DNA from: Nitrosarchaeum sp.
Lineage (GTDB): Archaea > Thermoproteota > Nitrososphaeria > Nitrososphaerales > Nitrosopumilaceae
Direction of reading: 5' to 3'
NCBI GenBank assembly: GCA_002737445.1
Contig: NSIR01000001.1
Coordinates: 95,288-159,287 of the forward strand
DNA: 64,000 nucleotides
In this document: positions 45,094 to 54,166 of the stretch, piece after piece
Layout: each line of letters begins with the position of its first letter
How positions within the stretch are numbered: position 1 is the stretch's first letter
Translations under genes and position numbers: made by a program
The notes under the pieces: model-generated
The model's database searches: none
What the model was told of the DNA's origin: nothing
Seen by the model: only the letters and a program-made list of their open reading frames with translations

Positions 45094-45603
45094 TATGTTT
45101 GTTCCAAAATGCATTGCATAAGAGTGATTGATTCCTTTTTTATCATAAATATATTTAAACAAAAATCCAATTGGAATTAACAATAATGCCATATGGACTT
45201 TGATTCCCATTGCGATATGGATTAATGCCCAAACTATTACCATTTTTTTTGATTTTCTAAAATACAATTCTTCCACATAATTAACGTGAATGAACATGTA
45301 TAGCAACAATGGAATAAATGGAATTATTCCCCAAAATCCTTGATTTGCAAATGGACCAAATGCAATGTTGTATCCAAGCCAACTCCAATTTAGAATTGGT
45401 ATTGTTTCCACAAAATCGTGCGCAAAAATAACATATACAAATAGAATGCCAAATGGTATTGGAGCATATTTAATTGATTTAATTCCAATTTTTAGATCCT
45501 TGATTCTTTTTTTGGTTTCTTTAATTAAAAGAAAAGACGTTCCAACTGTCAAAATATAATATGCTATGAGAAAAATATTTGATTGAAAAAAATCTTCTAG
45601 CAT
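45055..45603 (-). CDS. CPBP-family intramembrane protease-like protein
   Basis: 182 residues, about five transmembrane helices. CPBP/Rce1 motifs are visible: EELYFR (Glu111, Glu112, Arg116), a helix with His129 and a C-terminal NHSYAMHFGTN (His165, Asn169). These proteases cleave within the membrane, but prokaryotic substrates are mostly unknown. ATG start. Confidence 0.75.
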   Translation of the reverse strand: MLEDFFQSNIFLIAYYILTVGTSFLLIKETKKRIKDLKIGIKSIKYAPIPFGILFVYVIFAHDFVETIPILNWSWLGYNIAFGPFANQGFWGIIPFIPLLLYMFIHVNYVEELYFRKSKKMVIVWALIHIAMGIKVHMALLLIPIGFLFKYIYDKKGINHSYAMHFGTNILVVIALFLSFFI

Positions 45604-45774
45604 GTCCTTTTGAATTTTACATTATAAAAAAATCTAACTCATTAAAGGTTGATTTGACATTTTACTTGGTTTGATCTTTTACTGACTGTTCTCAAATCAA
45701 AATATCTGTGACTAGTTTTGAGTAAATACTACCAAAATTATTTTGAAAAGTCAAAAATAGGGTTTCAATCAAAG

Positions 45775-45782
45775 TATAAATA
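45775..45782 (+). promoter_or_regulatory. TATA box for the arginine decarboxylase gene
   Basis: TATAAATA about 29 nt (centre) before TTG 45808. Confidence 0.5.
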
Positions 45783-45807
45783 ATAAAACAATTTCATAAA
45801 AAAAGAA

Positions 45808-46359
45808 TTGCTAGATTTAGTTGCCAAAAAATTATTTCTCACAAATGGCAAAGGCGTTCATGAAGATAGATTGACAAGTTTTGAATATGCTTTAAGGGAT
45901 GCTGGAATTTCAGGAACTAATCTTGTTTTGATTTCTAGTATATTTCCTCCAAACGCAAAATTGATTTCAAGAAATGAAGGACTTAAACTAATTAAACCTG
46001 GACAGATTTTGTTTACAATTTATTCTAAAAATCAAACAAATGAAGCACATAGATTATGTTCTGCTTCAGTTGGAATTGCAAGACCAAAAGATACCACTCG
46101 ATATGGATATCTTTCGGAATACGAATCATATGGACAAAATGAACAGCAATCAGGTGATTATGCTGAAGATATAGCAGCTCAAATGTTGGCTTCATCTTTG
46201 GGAATTCCATTTGATGTAAACAAAAACTGGGATGAAAAAAGACAACAATGGAGTATCTCTGGTCAAATTTACAAAACACAAAATGTAACTCAATCAACTA
46301 AAGGTGATAAAGACGGTAGATGGACTACTGTGTTTGCAGCTGCAGTTTTACTTGTTTAG
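45808..46359 (+). CDS. pdaD: Pyruvoyl-dependent arginine decarboxylase
   Basis: 183 residues, a proenzyme that self-cleaves at Ser43-Ser44 (LISSIFPP) to form a pyruvoyl group. It makes agmatine, the precursor of putrescine/spermidine and of the agmatinylated tRNA-Ile base. Other blocks: SVGIARPKD and the C-terminal GRWTTVFAAAV. The start is TTG. It converges with and slightly overlaps the next gene. Confidence 0.9.
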   Translation: MLDLVAKKLFLTNGKGVHEDRLTSFEYALRDAGISGTNLVLISSIFPPNAKLISRNEGLKLIKPGQILFTIYSKNQTNEAHRLCSASVGIARPKDTTRYGYLSEYESYGQNEQQSGDYAEDIAAQMLASSLGIPFDVNKNWDEKRQQWSISGQIYKTQNVTQSTKGDKDGRWTTVFAAAVLLV

Positions 46360-47511
46360 TTTCTTGTATCCTTTTAGATAGTACACGGCTGCACTAATTG
46401 CTACAACTGAAATAATTATCACGATAACAATTGATTCATTAAAATCTGTCTCTATCTTTTTTGGTACTATTCCATTTCCTTCTAATGAAAAAATCAATTC
46501 ATTTTTGTTAATTGATTTTCTTTCACCAAAGATGTATTTTCCCTCAATTCGTTTGCCTTGATCTGGATCAAAAATCCATCCCTCTTTTGTAATTTCTTTA
46601 GGCATTTTTTCATTATCTATTATTTGTGTTTCAATTGTATTTCCTCTGATATTAGATACGTTGATTGATTCTGGGGATAACACTACAACTTGCAATATGG
46701 AATTTAATGGATAAAATTTACCTGAAAAATATTCTGATCTTTTTAATTCATTTGTTTTTAGTAATTCTAATGGGTTTACTTCTGTTATTGATAAAGCAGT
46801 ATTTGGATAATCCACTGATAATTTTAATTGTAATAATGATTTATTTCCTAAAGGTATGATTGAAAATGTCATCTTTGCTTTTTCATGTGTAGATAGATTT
46901 TTTGCCACATCATAAAACCCACCTGACTCTCTGATTTGACTTGGTAGTAATATGGCCGAGATTTTTTCATACATTGATCCTGTATCTTCCATTGGCATTG
47001 TATACACTGCTGATACTGTTCCTCTACCTGAAACTATTCCTGATGATTCTAGGGCTTTTCCCATTAGATCATTTCCCTGAATGAATGTCGAATGAAATTC
47101 TGCATTTGTATCAAATGCAGTGTTTAACTCATCAATAAATGCCTCTGAAATCTTTTTTGTAGAATTTTGAATTGTTAGAAAATCTGTATCTTCCATATCT
47201 CTTGCAACATTTATGATAATACATGATTCGTCCGCTACTCCCAAAATACATTGATTTTGATTTGTTAACACTATTGCTGTAATTCTACCATTTTCTCTAA
47301 TTTTTTGTTCAAGTTCTGGAGAAATTCTCATCTCTTGTATGCTTGAACTTTGTAGAGCAATTGAGGCTGTAACATTTTGTGATATGCTCTTGTCAATTAC
47401 TATTTGTGCTACTTCTTGAAATGTTGCAAGATGTATTTCTTGCGAATATGCATAATTTGTTGCAACAATCAACATACAGATCATGCCAAATAGTATTAGG
47501 ATCTTTTGCAT
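46348..47511 (-). CDS. Exported type I membrane protein, function unknown
   Basis: 387 residues: signal peptide (about 1-23), a long extracytoplasmic domain with two Cys (CILGVADESC), and one C-terminal anchor helix (about 360-380) with a basic tail. No recognised family. It overlaps pdaD by 12 nt at the 3' end. Confidence 0.75.
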   Translation of the reverse strand: MQKILILFGMICMLIVATNYAYSQEIHLATFQEVAQIVIDKSISQNVTASIALQSSSIQEMRISPELEQKIRENGRITAIVLTNQNQCILGVADESCIIINVARDMEDTDFLTIQNSTKKISEAFIDELNTAFDTNAEFHSTFIQGNDLMGKALESSGIVSGRGTVSAVYTMPMEDTGSMYEKISAILLPSQIRESGGFYDVAKNLSTHEKAKMTFSIIPLGNKSLLQLKLSVDYPNTALSITEVNPLELLKTNELKRSEYFSGKFYPLNSILQVVVLSPESINVSNIRGNTIETQIIDNEKMPKEITKEGWIFDPDQGKRIEGKYIFGERKSINKNELIFSLEGNGIVPKKIETDFNESIVIVIIISVVAISAAVYYLKGYKKLNK

Positions 47512-47644
47512 ATTTCAGATTTTACTAGCAATTTATTAAATTTACTTTACAATGTTTCAAAAACTTAAATTTTCAACTTGAAATATTTCAAACGTTTAAA
47601 TCAGATAATTTTAAGGTAATATTGACATCGAATTCAAACCGTTC

Positions 47645-47685
47645 GGGGAACAAGCTGGCAGTCCATGCGTTGGACTGCCAGCCCC
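47645..47685. other. GC-rich 12-bp perfect hairpin
   Basis: GCTGGCAGTCCA (47654-47665) and TGGACTGCCAGC (47671-47682) form a perfect 12-bp stem with a 5-nt loop; GGGG (47645-47648) and CCC (47683-47685) can extend it across a 5-nt bulge. It is far more GC-rich than its surroundings and lies in the 191-bp gap between two minus-strand genes. It may be a terminator for pepF, a structured RNA or a small mobile repeat. Confidence 0.8.
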
Positions 47686-47702
47686 ATATTATTACAAAAA
47701 TT

Positions 47703-49475
47703 CTAATTTAATGCTGAAAGGGCTTTTACTTGATTTTGAACATAATCAAATCCCTCTTGCCAAAACTTTTGAGATCCTATATCAAAACCGTATTCTGCCA
47801 ATAATTTTTCTGGCTTTTTAGCTCCGCCTGCTTCAAGAATACTCAGATACGAAGGAACAAAACTACTTCCTTCTTTTTTATATCTTTGAAATAGTGATAA
47901 CGCAAGTAAATTTCCAAATGAATATGCATAGCAGTAAAATGGTGTGTGATAGAAATGAGGTATACAACTCCATTCGATTGCAAAATCATCTGAAATAATA
48001 ACTGAATTCCCAAATTGCTCTTTCAAATTTTGAAGATATGTGTTTGAGATTTTCTCAATGGTAGTTCCTTGACCTATTTGCTCATGTGCCGCAACTTCAA
48101 AAATAGTGAAAAATGCTTGACGCATAATTGTTGCATAAAGATCATCTATTTTTTCTGAAAGCATAATCTTTTTCTCATTACTTGATATCTTGTCTGATAA
48201 ATTATCATACAATAATAATTCTGAAAAAGTAGAAGCTGTTTCGGCTAATGGCAATGGTGCATCTTGAACTAGAATTGATCTATCTTGTGCCGTTTGACTA
48301 TGTACTGCATGACCTAACTCATGGGCTAATGTAAAAACATCCCTTGTTTTTCCAGTAAAGTTGACTAGAACATATGGTGTTATTTTTGGAGTCAATGTAC
48401 TGCAAAATGCTCCGTCTCTTTTTCCAGGTCTAATGGAGGAATCTACATGTTTTTCATTGAATACTTTTTTAGCGTATTCCTCTAATTTTGGACTAAATCT
48501 TCGTAGTGATTCAAAAACAAGTCTTACTGATTTATCGTATTGATAATTTTTTTCTTTAATATTTGCGGCAGCTGGTGCATATAGATCATACCTGCGTAAT
48601 TTTTTCATTTTAAGCATTTTTGCTTTATGCAGAAAAAATTTTTGAAATATTGGGGAATTTTTTCTACATACCGTGAGTAATGACTCTATAGTTTTGTCAT
48701 CTACATCATTTCCAATATTTCTCATTGAAATTGGTGAATCATACCCTCGAATTTCAATTCCCTCATCTTTCCAATTCAAAACAATATTTTGATAAATTTC
48801 ACCTATCACACCTTTATTTTCTGTATATTTTGTTAGAATTGTTTTGTATGCTGTTTCTCTAATTTTTGGATTTGTACTTCTAATGAAATTTATTATCTCC
48901 TCCCGTGTCATCTTTTTTATTTTACCTCCTGTTTTCATTTTGTATTGATACGCACTAGTCATTTTATCATATAATTTCACTAGTGCAGAAATTCCTGTAA
49001 CATCTAACGTGTTGATTATTTTTTCTTCAGGTTCTGAAAGTGCATATTTTGCAAATAGTCTTTTGTGATTCAGATACTCTGAAAGTTCACCTGAATCTTT
49101 GATCAATCTTTTGGCATTTTTATCATCAATCTGTGTTTTCCACCATAAATCAAAAAATAGAATTTTATTTGAAATTTCTGAACCAAGTTTTGACATTTTT
49201 GTTATCAAAGATGTGGCTTCATCTGATTGTGTATCTGCAGAATATGATAAAGAGGCATATCCTCCAATCCGACTCATTTTTTCAGAAATTTCTTCTACAT
49301 TGTGTAAAATATCCATAAATTTCTTTGATGACATTTTGGGATCTAATTTTGTTTTTATTTTTTCGAATTTTTTTGCTAGGGCTTCAATTTCATGAATTTG
49401 TTTTTGAAATGCAGGACTTTTTGGATCTTTTGTTAATTCTGATAAATCCCATTTGTCAAGTTTGTACTCTGACAT
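47703..49475 (-). CDS. pepF: Oligoendopeptidase F (M3B family)
   Basis: 590 residues. Zinc metallopeptidase that degrades oligopeptides in the cytoplasm. The active site is HELGHAVHS (HExxH) with the downstream Glu in the LAETASTFSE helix. Full length for the family. ATG start. Confidence 0.93.
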   Translation of the reverse strand: MSEYKLDKWDLSELTKDPKSPAFQKQIHEIEALAKKFEKIKTKLDPKMSSKKFMDILHNVEEISEKMSRIGGYASLSYSADTQSDEATSLITKMSKLGSEISNKILFFDLWWKTQIDDKNAKRLIKDSGELSEYLNHKRLFAKYALSEPEEKIINTLDVTGISALVKLYDKMTSAYQYKMKTGGKIKKMTREEIINFIRSTNPKIRETAYKTILTKYTENKGVIGEIYQNIVLNWKDEGIEIRGYDSPISMRNIGNDVDDKTIESLLTVCRKNSPIFQKFFLHKAKMLKMKKLRRYDLYAPAAANIKEKNYQYDKSVRLVFESLRRFSPKLEEYAKKVFNEKHVDSSIRPGKRDGAFCSTLTPKITPYVLVNFTGKTRDVFTLAHELGHAVHSQTAQDRSILVQDAPLPLAETASTFSELLLYDNLSDKISSNEKKIMLSEKIDDLYATIMRQAFFTIFEVAAHEQIGQGTTIEKISNTYLQNLKEQFGNSVIISDDFAIEWSCIPHFYHTPFYCYAYSFGNLLALSLFQRYKKEGSSFVPSYLSILEAGGAKKPEKLLAEYGFDIGSQKFWQEGFDYVQNQVKALSALN

Positions 49476-49537
49476 GTGATTGTTCTACTTTGTAACTATT
49501 AAAAAATGCATGCAGTCGTGCTTCAAATTAATTAAAT

Positions 49538-50077
49538 CTAGTATTTTTTCAAAGTGTCTTTGTATCTTTTGATTGATTCTATTATGATTTTTTTTGCTTC
49601 TTTAGATCCACTCCATCCTATAATTTCCACTTTTTTCCCTTCCAAATCCTTGTAGACCTGGAAAAAATGTGCAATTTCTGAGCGATAATGATCTTGAATA
49701 TCTGTGATATCTATTGTGTGAAGATATCTTGGATCATTTGTTGATACACAAATAATTTTGTCATCTGATTTTCCATCATCTTTCATTTGTAATAATCCGA
49801 TGGGTCTTGCCTCAATTAGAATTCCAGGATATGTTGCATTTGTAACAAGTACTAGTGCATCAAGTGGGTCTCCATCATCTGAAAGTGTTTGGGGAATTAG
49901 TCCATAATCTCCAGGATAATGAAATGGTGAAAACAACACCCTGTCAAGTTTTATCATGTTGTGTTTTTTATCATATTCATATTTGTTCATGGATCCCTTT
50001 GGAATCTCTATTATGACATTAATTATTTCGGGAATATCTGAACCTGGTTCTATGTCGTGCCAAAAATTTTTACTCAT
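49538..50077 (-). CDS. ppa: Inorganic pyrophosphatase, class A
   Basis: 179 residues from ATG 50077 (SKNFWHDIEPG); a TTG at 50092 is also in frame. Metal-binding motif DDGDPLDALVL, plus HYPGDYG and the KDLEGKKVEI-like end. It hydrolyses PPi in the cytoplasm, complementing the membrane pump at 11469. Confidence 0.93.
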   Translation of the reverse strand: MSKNFWHDIEPGSDIPEIINVIIEIPKGSMNKYEYDKKHNMIKLDRVLFSPFHYPGDYGLIPQTLSDDGDPLDALVLVTNATYPGILIEARPIGLLQMKDDGKSDDKIICVSTNDPRYLHTIDITDIQDHYRSEIAHFFQVYKDLEGKKVEIIGWSGSKEAKKIIIESIKRYKDTLKKY

Positions 50078-50159
50078 CTTATAAAAATTCAAATAATGTA
50101 AACTGTATATGAATTCTTTCGCTTTTTTCTAAATTTTATTCTCATATTATCGCAAATTT

Positions 50160-50243
50160 TTGTTTGCTAGAAAAGAAACACTGAAAAATACTATAATTCT
50201 AATATTTGCCCTTTTCACCATGGCAACAATTTTGAAAAACTAA
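50160..50243 (+). CDS. Possible 27-residue membrane peptide
   Basis: TTG start, basic N-terminus (FARKETLK), one hydrophobic helix, end ILKN. A TTTTAT box about 26 nt upstream. It is followed 5 nt later by another small frame at 50249; both are in the 498-bp gap that also holds tRNA-Val. Chance hydrophobic frames are common at this AT content. Confidence 0.25.
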   Translation: MFARKETLKNTIILIFALFTMATILKN

Positions 50244-50248
50244 AAACA

Positions 50249-50350
50249 ATGTATTTTCTTTCTGCTATTTCTAAATTTGTTACATTACTTGCAATCCTCA
50301 AATTAGTCGAATTTCAAATATTGGGACATTTACCATTCATCCATTTTTAA
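50249..50350 (+). CDS. Possible 33-residue membrane peptide
   Basis: MYFLSAISKFVTLLAIL start, one hydrophobic helix, ending PFIHF. It begins 5 nt after the 50160 frame and stops 8 nt before the convergent tRNA-Val. Supported only by its ATG, length and neighbour. Confidence 0.25.
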   Translation: MYFLSAISKFVTLLAILKLVEFQILGHLPFIHF

Positions 50351-50357
50351 TGATATG

Positions 50358-50448
50358 TGGACCGGATGGGATTTGAACCCATGACCTTTGCGGGAATTTT
50401 TCCTTACGCAGTGTGAGTGCGTCATCCTAACCACTAGACAACCGGTCC
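50358..50448 (-). tRNA. tRNA-Val (CAC) with an intron in the variable loop
   Basis: 91 nt with an 18-nt insertion. Acceptor GGACCGG/CCGGTCC, D arm GTCT/GGAT, anticodon stem ACGCA/TGCGT with loop CTCACAC (anticodon CAC), T arm ATGGG/CCCAT, discriminator A, no CCA. Removing 50387-50404 leaves a normal 73-nt tRNA with a 5-nt variable loop AGGTC. The intron ends form a bulge-helix-bulge (helix TGCG/CGCA, bulges TAA and AAG). Confidence 0.92.
50387..50404 (-). other. 18-nt tRNA intron between positions 44 and 45
   Basis: The intron holds GGAA-AAA-TTCC as an inner hairpin and CGCA, which pairs with exon TGCG. Cutting each 3-nt bulge after its second base gives exactly 18 nt. The splice register is ambiguous by one base on sequence alone, with the same product. 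Confidence 0.8.
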
Positions 50449-50590
50449 AATAAAATTACAAAACATGTATCTTTTCTGTCTTTAGGTTTTGACTCTTTGC
50501 CCTTTGATATCATCATAACCTTGACCTTTTTAGTTAAAATTAAAAAAATCAAACATATCTTTACATGAATTTAATTCATTAATTGAACGA

Positions 50591-50803
50591 ATGCAGTTGG
50601 CTTTTGATTATGCTATAAATTTAGGTCAATTCATTGAAGCATCCAAAGTACTTTATCAAATGAACGATCAATTACCTGATGATTTACAATTGAATCTTGA
50701 GGAATTAGAAGACAAAAGTGTTGTAAGATTATTCATTTCAGAATATCAACCAAAGATAAGATCTGGAATTATTCAATACAGGCAAAGATTAATGAATTTT
50801 TAA
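50591..50803 (+). CDS. Hypothetical helical protein
   Basis: 70 residues, helical, no Cys or membrane segment, starting QLAFDYAINLG. It converges on L40e with 2 nt between stops. No family recognised. Confidence 0.55.
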   Translation: MQLAFDYAINLGQFIEASKVLYQMNDQLPDDLQLNLEELEDKSVVRLFISEYQPKIRSGIIQYRQRLMNF

Positions 50804-50805
50804 TT

Positions 50806-50973
50806 CTATTTTTTAACGCCGAGATTTCTATTTTTCAATCTCAAGTATGGGTTTCTACATTTTCTACATCTTGTAGCATTAATGTCATTTCTACATCCAC
50901 AATTAAAACAAATTCTCATAACTAGACGAGCAGTTTGTGCAATTCGTTTCTTTTCTGGGTCTGTAATTGGCAT
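50806..50973 (-). CDS. rpl40e: Large-subunit ribosomal protein L40e
   Basis: 55 residues. Zinc-ribbon ribosomal protein: CFNCG then CRKC with the conserved INATRCRKCRNP and KKRIAQTARLVMR start. The archaeal version lacks the ubiquitin fused in eukaryotes. ATG start at 50973, open frame with a clean stop. Stand-alone gene between a hypothetical gene and sucD. Confidence 0.92.
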   Translation of the reverse strand: MPITDPEKKRIAQTARLVMRICFNCGCRNDINATRCRKCRNPYLRLKNRNLGVKK

Positions 50974-51004
50974 TTAATTTTCTCCTTAATTCCTCTCTTT
51001 TATT

Positions 51005-51922
51005 CTAATCGGATTGTTGCATTTTTCCTGCTAGTAATACTGGTACTTGTGATGGTCTTTTTGCTACTGGTATGTTTGCTTTATTGAACATTGATACTTT
51101 GGATTCTGCAGAACCATATGTTCCCATAACTATGGCTCCAGCATGACCCATTCTTTTTTCTTTTGGTGCAGCTCTTCCAGCAATGTATGCTACAGTTGGT
51201 TTTTTGAATCCAATGTTTATGATGTGTTGAGCCAACATCTCTTCTGAATCTCCACCTATTTCTCCAACTACTACCAATCCTTCTAAATCTGAGATATCTT
51301 TGATCATGTTAAATGCATCAATCAATCGTGTTCCATTAACTGGATCTCCTCCAATTCCAATTGTTATTGATTGACCAAATCCTGCATTTGTCAATGCATC
51401 TGAAATTTCATAAAGTAGTGTTCCACTTTTTGATAACACTGCAATCTTTCCTGCAGTAAATGGCATTGGTGGCATAATTCCTATTTTAATTAAATCTGGA
51501 ATCATAATTCCTGGTGTGTTTGGTCCAATTACAACGGCATCCATTTTATTTGCTAAATCTAAAACTTGCATTGTATCTCTAATTGGAACATGTTCTGGTA
51601 TTGCTACTAGCAGCTTTATTCCAGCTTCTAGTGCCTCTTTTGCAGCTCCCAAAAAGAATTTGGCTGGTACAAAAACAATTGAAATATTTGCACCACTTGC
51701 ATTTACTGCTTCTTTAACTGTATTGTAAATTGGAACTTTATCTTCAAACTTTTGACCTCCTTTACCTGGAGTTACACCTGCAACAATATTTGTTCCATAT
51801 GTAATCATACTTTTTGCATGTAATGATCCGTATGCTCCGGTAATTCCTTGAACTATGACGCCTTTTTTCTTGTAATCTGAATCCCCTGGATTTCCTCTTA
51901 GTAGTTTGAAAATATCTGTCAT
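51005..51922 (-). CDS. sucD: Succinyl-CoA synthetase alpha subunit
   Basis: 305 residues. With SucC it interconverts succinyl-CoA and succinate with ATP/ADP. N-terminal CoA-binding Rossmann domain (GITGAYGSLH), SKSGTLLYE and the active-site His segment GHAGAIVMG. Its ATG overlaps the sucC stop by 4 nt. Besides the TCA cycle it may handle succinyl-CoA of the 3-hydroxypropionate/4-hydroxybutyrate cycle (inference). Confidence 0.93.
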   Translation of the reverse strand: MTDIFKLLRGNPGDSDYKKKGVIVQGITGAYGSLHAKSMITYGTNIVAGVTPGKGGQKFEDKVPIYNTVKEAVNASGANISIVFVPAKFFLGAAKEALEAGIKLLVAIPEHVPIRDTMQVLDLANKMDAVVIGPNTPGIMIPDLIKIGIMPPMPFTAGKIAVLSKSGTLLYEISDALTNAGFGQSITIGIGGDPVNGTRLIDAFNMIKDISDLEGLVVVGEIGGDSEEMLAQHIINIGFKKPTVAYIAGRAAPKEKRMGHAGAIVMGTYGSAESKVSMFNKANIPVAKRPSQVPVLLAGKMQQSD

Positions 51923-53025
51923 TTTTTAATCCCCATGACTGCGGCATTAATTGCATCTTCAATTGAATCAAAAATTTTGGTTCTTGATTCTTTTAACATT
52001 TCTTTAGCTTTTTCTGCTTCTGTGCCTTTTAATCTTGCAAACACTGGAAGATCAATTACATTGTCCTCATATGCTTTAAGAAATGCCTCTGCAACAACTG
52101 TTGTTTTTACAATTCCACCGTAAAGATTTACTAAAATTCCTCTTACTCTAGTCATTTTACTAATCAAAGTTAATGCTTCGTACACTGATTCTGTTGTTGC
52201 ACCGCCTCCAACATCTAAGAAACATGCTGGCTTTCCACCATTATCTGATAACATATCTAGTGTTGACATTACCAATCCTGCACCATTACCTACTACAGCT
52301 ATATCTCCGTCTAATTCTACAATTGAAAATCCACTTTTTTCTGCTCTTTCTTCAATTTCAGTTTTTTCTTGATATTTTTGTAATTCATCATGTCTAAAGT
52401 TACTGTTATCGTCTGTCACAAATTTTCCATCAAGTGCAATTAATGAACCATCTTGCATAATTGCAAGTGGATTTATTTCTGCAAGCTCGGCTTCTTTTTC
52501 AACTGTAAGTTTTGCTAATTTTTTCAAGATATCTACAAATTCGTCTGCCGTTTTACCTTCCAATTTCATTTCCTTTGCAACCTCTCTTGCAACTTGTTCT
52601 GAAACTTCACCCAATCCAACTTCTCTGATAATTTGATTTTTTACTGATTCAATTTCAACTCCGCCTTCAGGTGACGCGATAATAGTATAACACCTTTTTG
52701 AGCGATTTAAAAACAACGATAGATACAATTCTTTTTTTATATCTGCCATTTTTTCAAGTAAAATTGCACGCGCTTTTTCCCCCTTGATTACCAAATCTAA
52801 AACTTGAGGATATTTAAGTTCAAATTCATCATCATTTTGACATTTTTGAATTCCTCCGGCTTTTCCTCTGCCTCCAACTGGAACTTGAATTTTAATTACA
52901 AATGGATATCCTAACTCTTTTGCATGTTTTCTACCTTCTTCAATAGTAGTTGACGCAATACTTGGAAGAAGATTAATTCCATAAATTCTAAATAATTCTT
53001 TTGCTTGAAATTCAAGTAATTGCAT
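51919..53025 (-). CDS. sucC: Succinyl-CoA synthetase beta subunit
   Basis: 368 residues. ATP-grasp domain (KIQVPVGGRGKAGGI near residues 45-60, PEGGVEIE), then a CoA-ligase domain with FLDVGGGATTE. First gene of sucC-sucD; the 4-nt overlap ensures equal synthesis. ATG start. Confidence 0.93.
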   Translation of the reverse strand: MQLLEFQAKELFRIYGINLLPSIASTTIEEGRKHAKELGYPFVIKIQVPVGGRGKAGGIQKCQNDDEFELKYPQVLDLVIKGEKARAILLEKMADIKKELYLSLFLNRSKRCYTIIASPEGGVEIESVKNQIIREVGLGEVSEQVAREVAKEMKLEGKTADEFVDILKKLAKLTVEKEAELAEINPLAIMQDGSLIALDGKFVTDDNSNFRHDELQKYQEKTEIEERAEKSGFSIVELDGDIAVVGNGAGLVMSTLDMLSDNGGKPACFLDVGGGATTESVYEALTLISKMTRVRGILVNLYGGIVKTTVVAEAFLKAYEDNVIDLPVFARLKGTEAEKAKEMLKESRTKIFDSIEDAINAAVMGIKK

Positions 53026-53065
53026 GTAAAAAACACTATTTTTATGATCTTTATTAATTGTGACT

Positions 53066-53395
53066 CTAACTTAGTTGCTCTTCAAGAAAATCAATCACTT
53101 GAAAAAATCGATCACGACTTTTTCTAGATAATTCTTGTGGAAATTCTTCAAGTGTAAAAACAAATTGTTGGTGAAAACTTGGAACTATTCCTCCACCTGA
53201 AATAACTAATTGCTCGATGACATAATTTTTGATTAATGTGCATATAATTTCTTCATGAGAGTCCTCCTCCTCTTCTAAAGTTTGTCTATACAATACAATT
53301 GGTTTGTTTGTTTTTGTTACAATCTCTGAACCTTTTTTTAGTAATTCTAGTAGGTGCTGAATTTGCCATGCATCCAAACTAATTTGTTTTACCAT
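53066..53395 (-). CDS. Hypothetical protein
   Basis: 109 residues, acidic mid-section (EEEEDSHEE), otherwise helical with a SGGGIVPSFHQQ turn. Located between the sucCD pair and the Dps-like gene on the same strand. No family recognised. Confidence 0.6.
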   Translation of the reverse strand: MVKQISLDAWQIQHLLELLKKGSEIVTKTNKPIVLYRQTLEEEEDSHEEIICTLIKNYVIEQLVISGGGIVPSFHQQFVFTLEEFPQELSRKSRDRFFQVIDFLEEQLS

Positions 53396-53492
53396 GATTT
53401 TCTATACATTTTTTCTATTTATTATCCCTGATCATCTAAAAGCTAACTAGTTGGTTTATTTTTAATTAAAAGAAAAGAATGAGATTTGGCAA

Positions 53493-54080
53493 TTATGCCA
53501 TATCAAGTGATCTAGAATGTTTTCTTGTGTGTGGTCTTTCTCCAGCGTACTTTCTTCGCATGTGCCCTGACGGTCTTCCATAGATTAATTCTAGGAACCA
53601 AGATTCATGTTCTATCTCTTCAGCCAAAATATCTTTTGCAATATCGTATGTTGTAGGATCTTTTCCAAAAGTCATTTTACAGACTTTGTCCCAATTGACA
53701 ATTGCCCCTTGTTCGGCTTTAAGACATTTTTCTAATATCGCCTTGTGATCTGTTGGATTTGCTGGAAGCTGTAAAAACTCACATCCTGACATTTTTATGA
53801 ATTCTACTGCATTATTTGGAAGGATACCGCCTAATTGGTATATTCTCTCAAGGCATGATTCAAAGTGACTTAGATCTTCCATTCTGGCATCCTCGATAAT
53901 TCCTTTGAGACCTTCTCCTTCCAAACCTGTACAATGTGCTCTCAAATTGGTGAAATAGTAGTAGGCAGTAAATTCTACTGAAGCATTATGAATCAATAGT
54001 TTTTTTAATTCTTCTACGTCCAAGCCATTTTGTTTTAGAACATTGATTCCAACAACTGTTGGTGTCTTTGATTCTGACAT
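53493..54080 (-). CDS. Dps-like ferritin (DPSL type)
   Basis: 195 residues, four-helix ferritin fold. Diiron ligands are visible in NASVEFTAYYY, EDLSHFES and EEIEHESWF. Such proteins oxidise iron with H2O2 to protect DNA and store iron. The basic His/Arg-rich C-terminus (HMRRKYAGERPHTRKHSRS) could bind DNA. ATG start. Confidence 0.85.
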   Translation of the reverse strand: MSESKTPTVVGINVLKQNGLDVEELKKLLIHNASVEFTAYYYFTNLRAHCTGLEGEGLKGIIEDARMEDLSHFESCLERIYQLGGILPNNAVEFIKMSGCEFLQLPANPTDHKAILEKCLKAEQGAIVNWDKVCKMTFGKDPTTYDIAKDILAEEIEHESWFLELIYGRPSGHMRRKYAGERPHTRKHSRSLDMA

Positions 54081-54166
54081 TTCAAATTTTATAAAATCTG
54101 TTCTAATAAAAATATTGCATTTTATACAAACTCGTATGATTTTTGCACATATCTGATGTTTGTTTT

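Noticed and set aside
47636-47690. 16-codon minus-strand frame through the GC-rich hairpin
   Set aside because: It is a by-product of the inverted repeat and too short to support.
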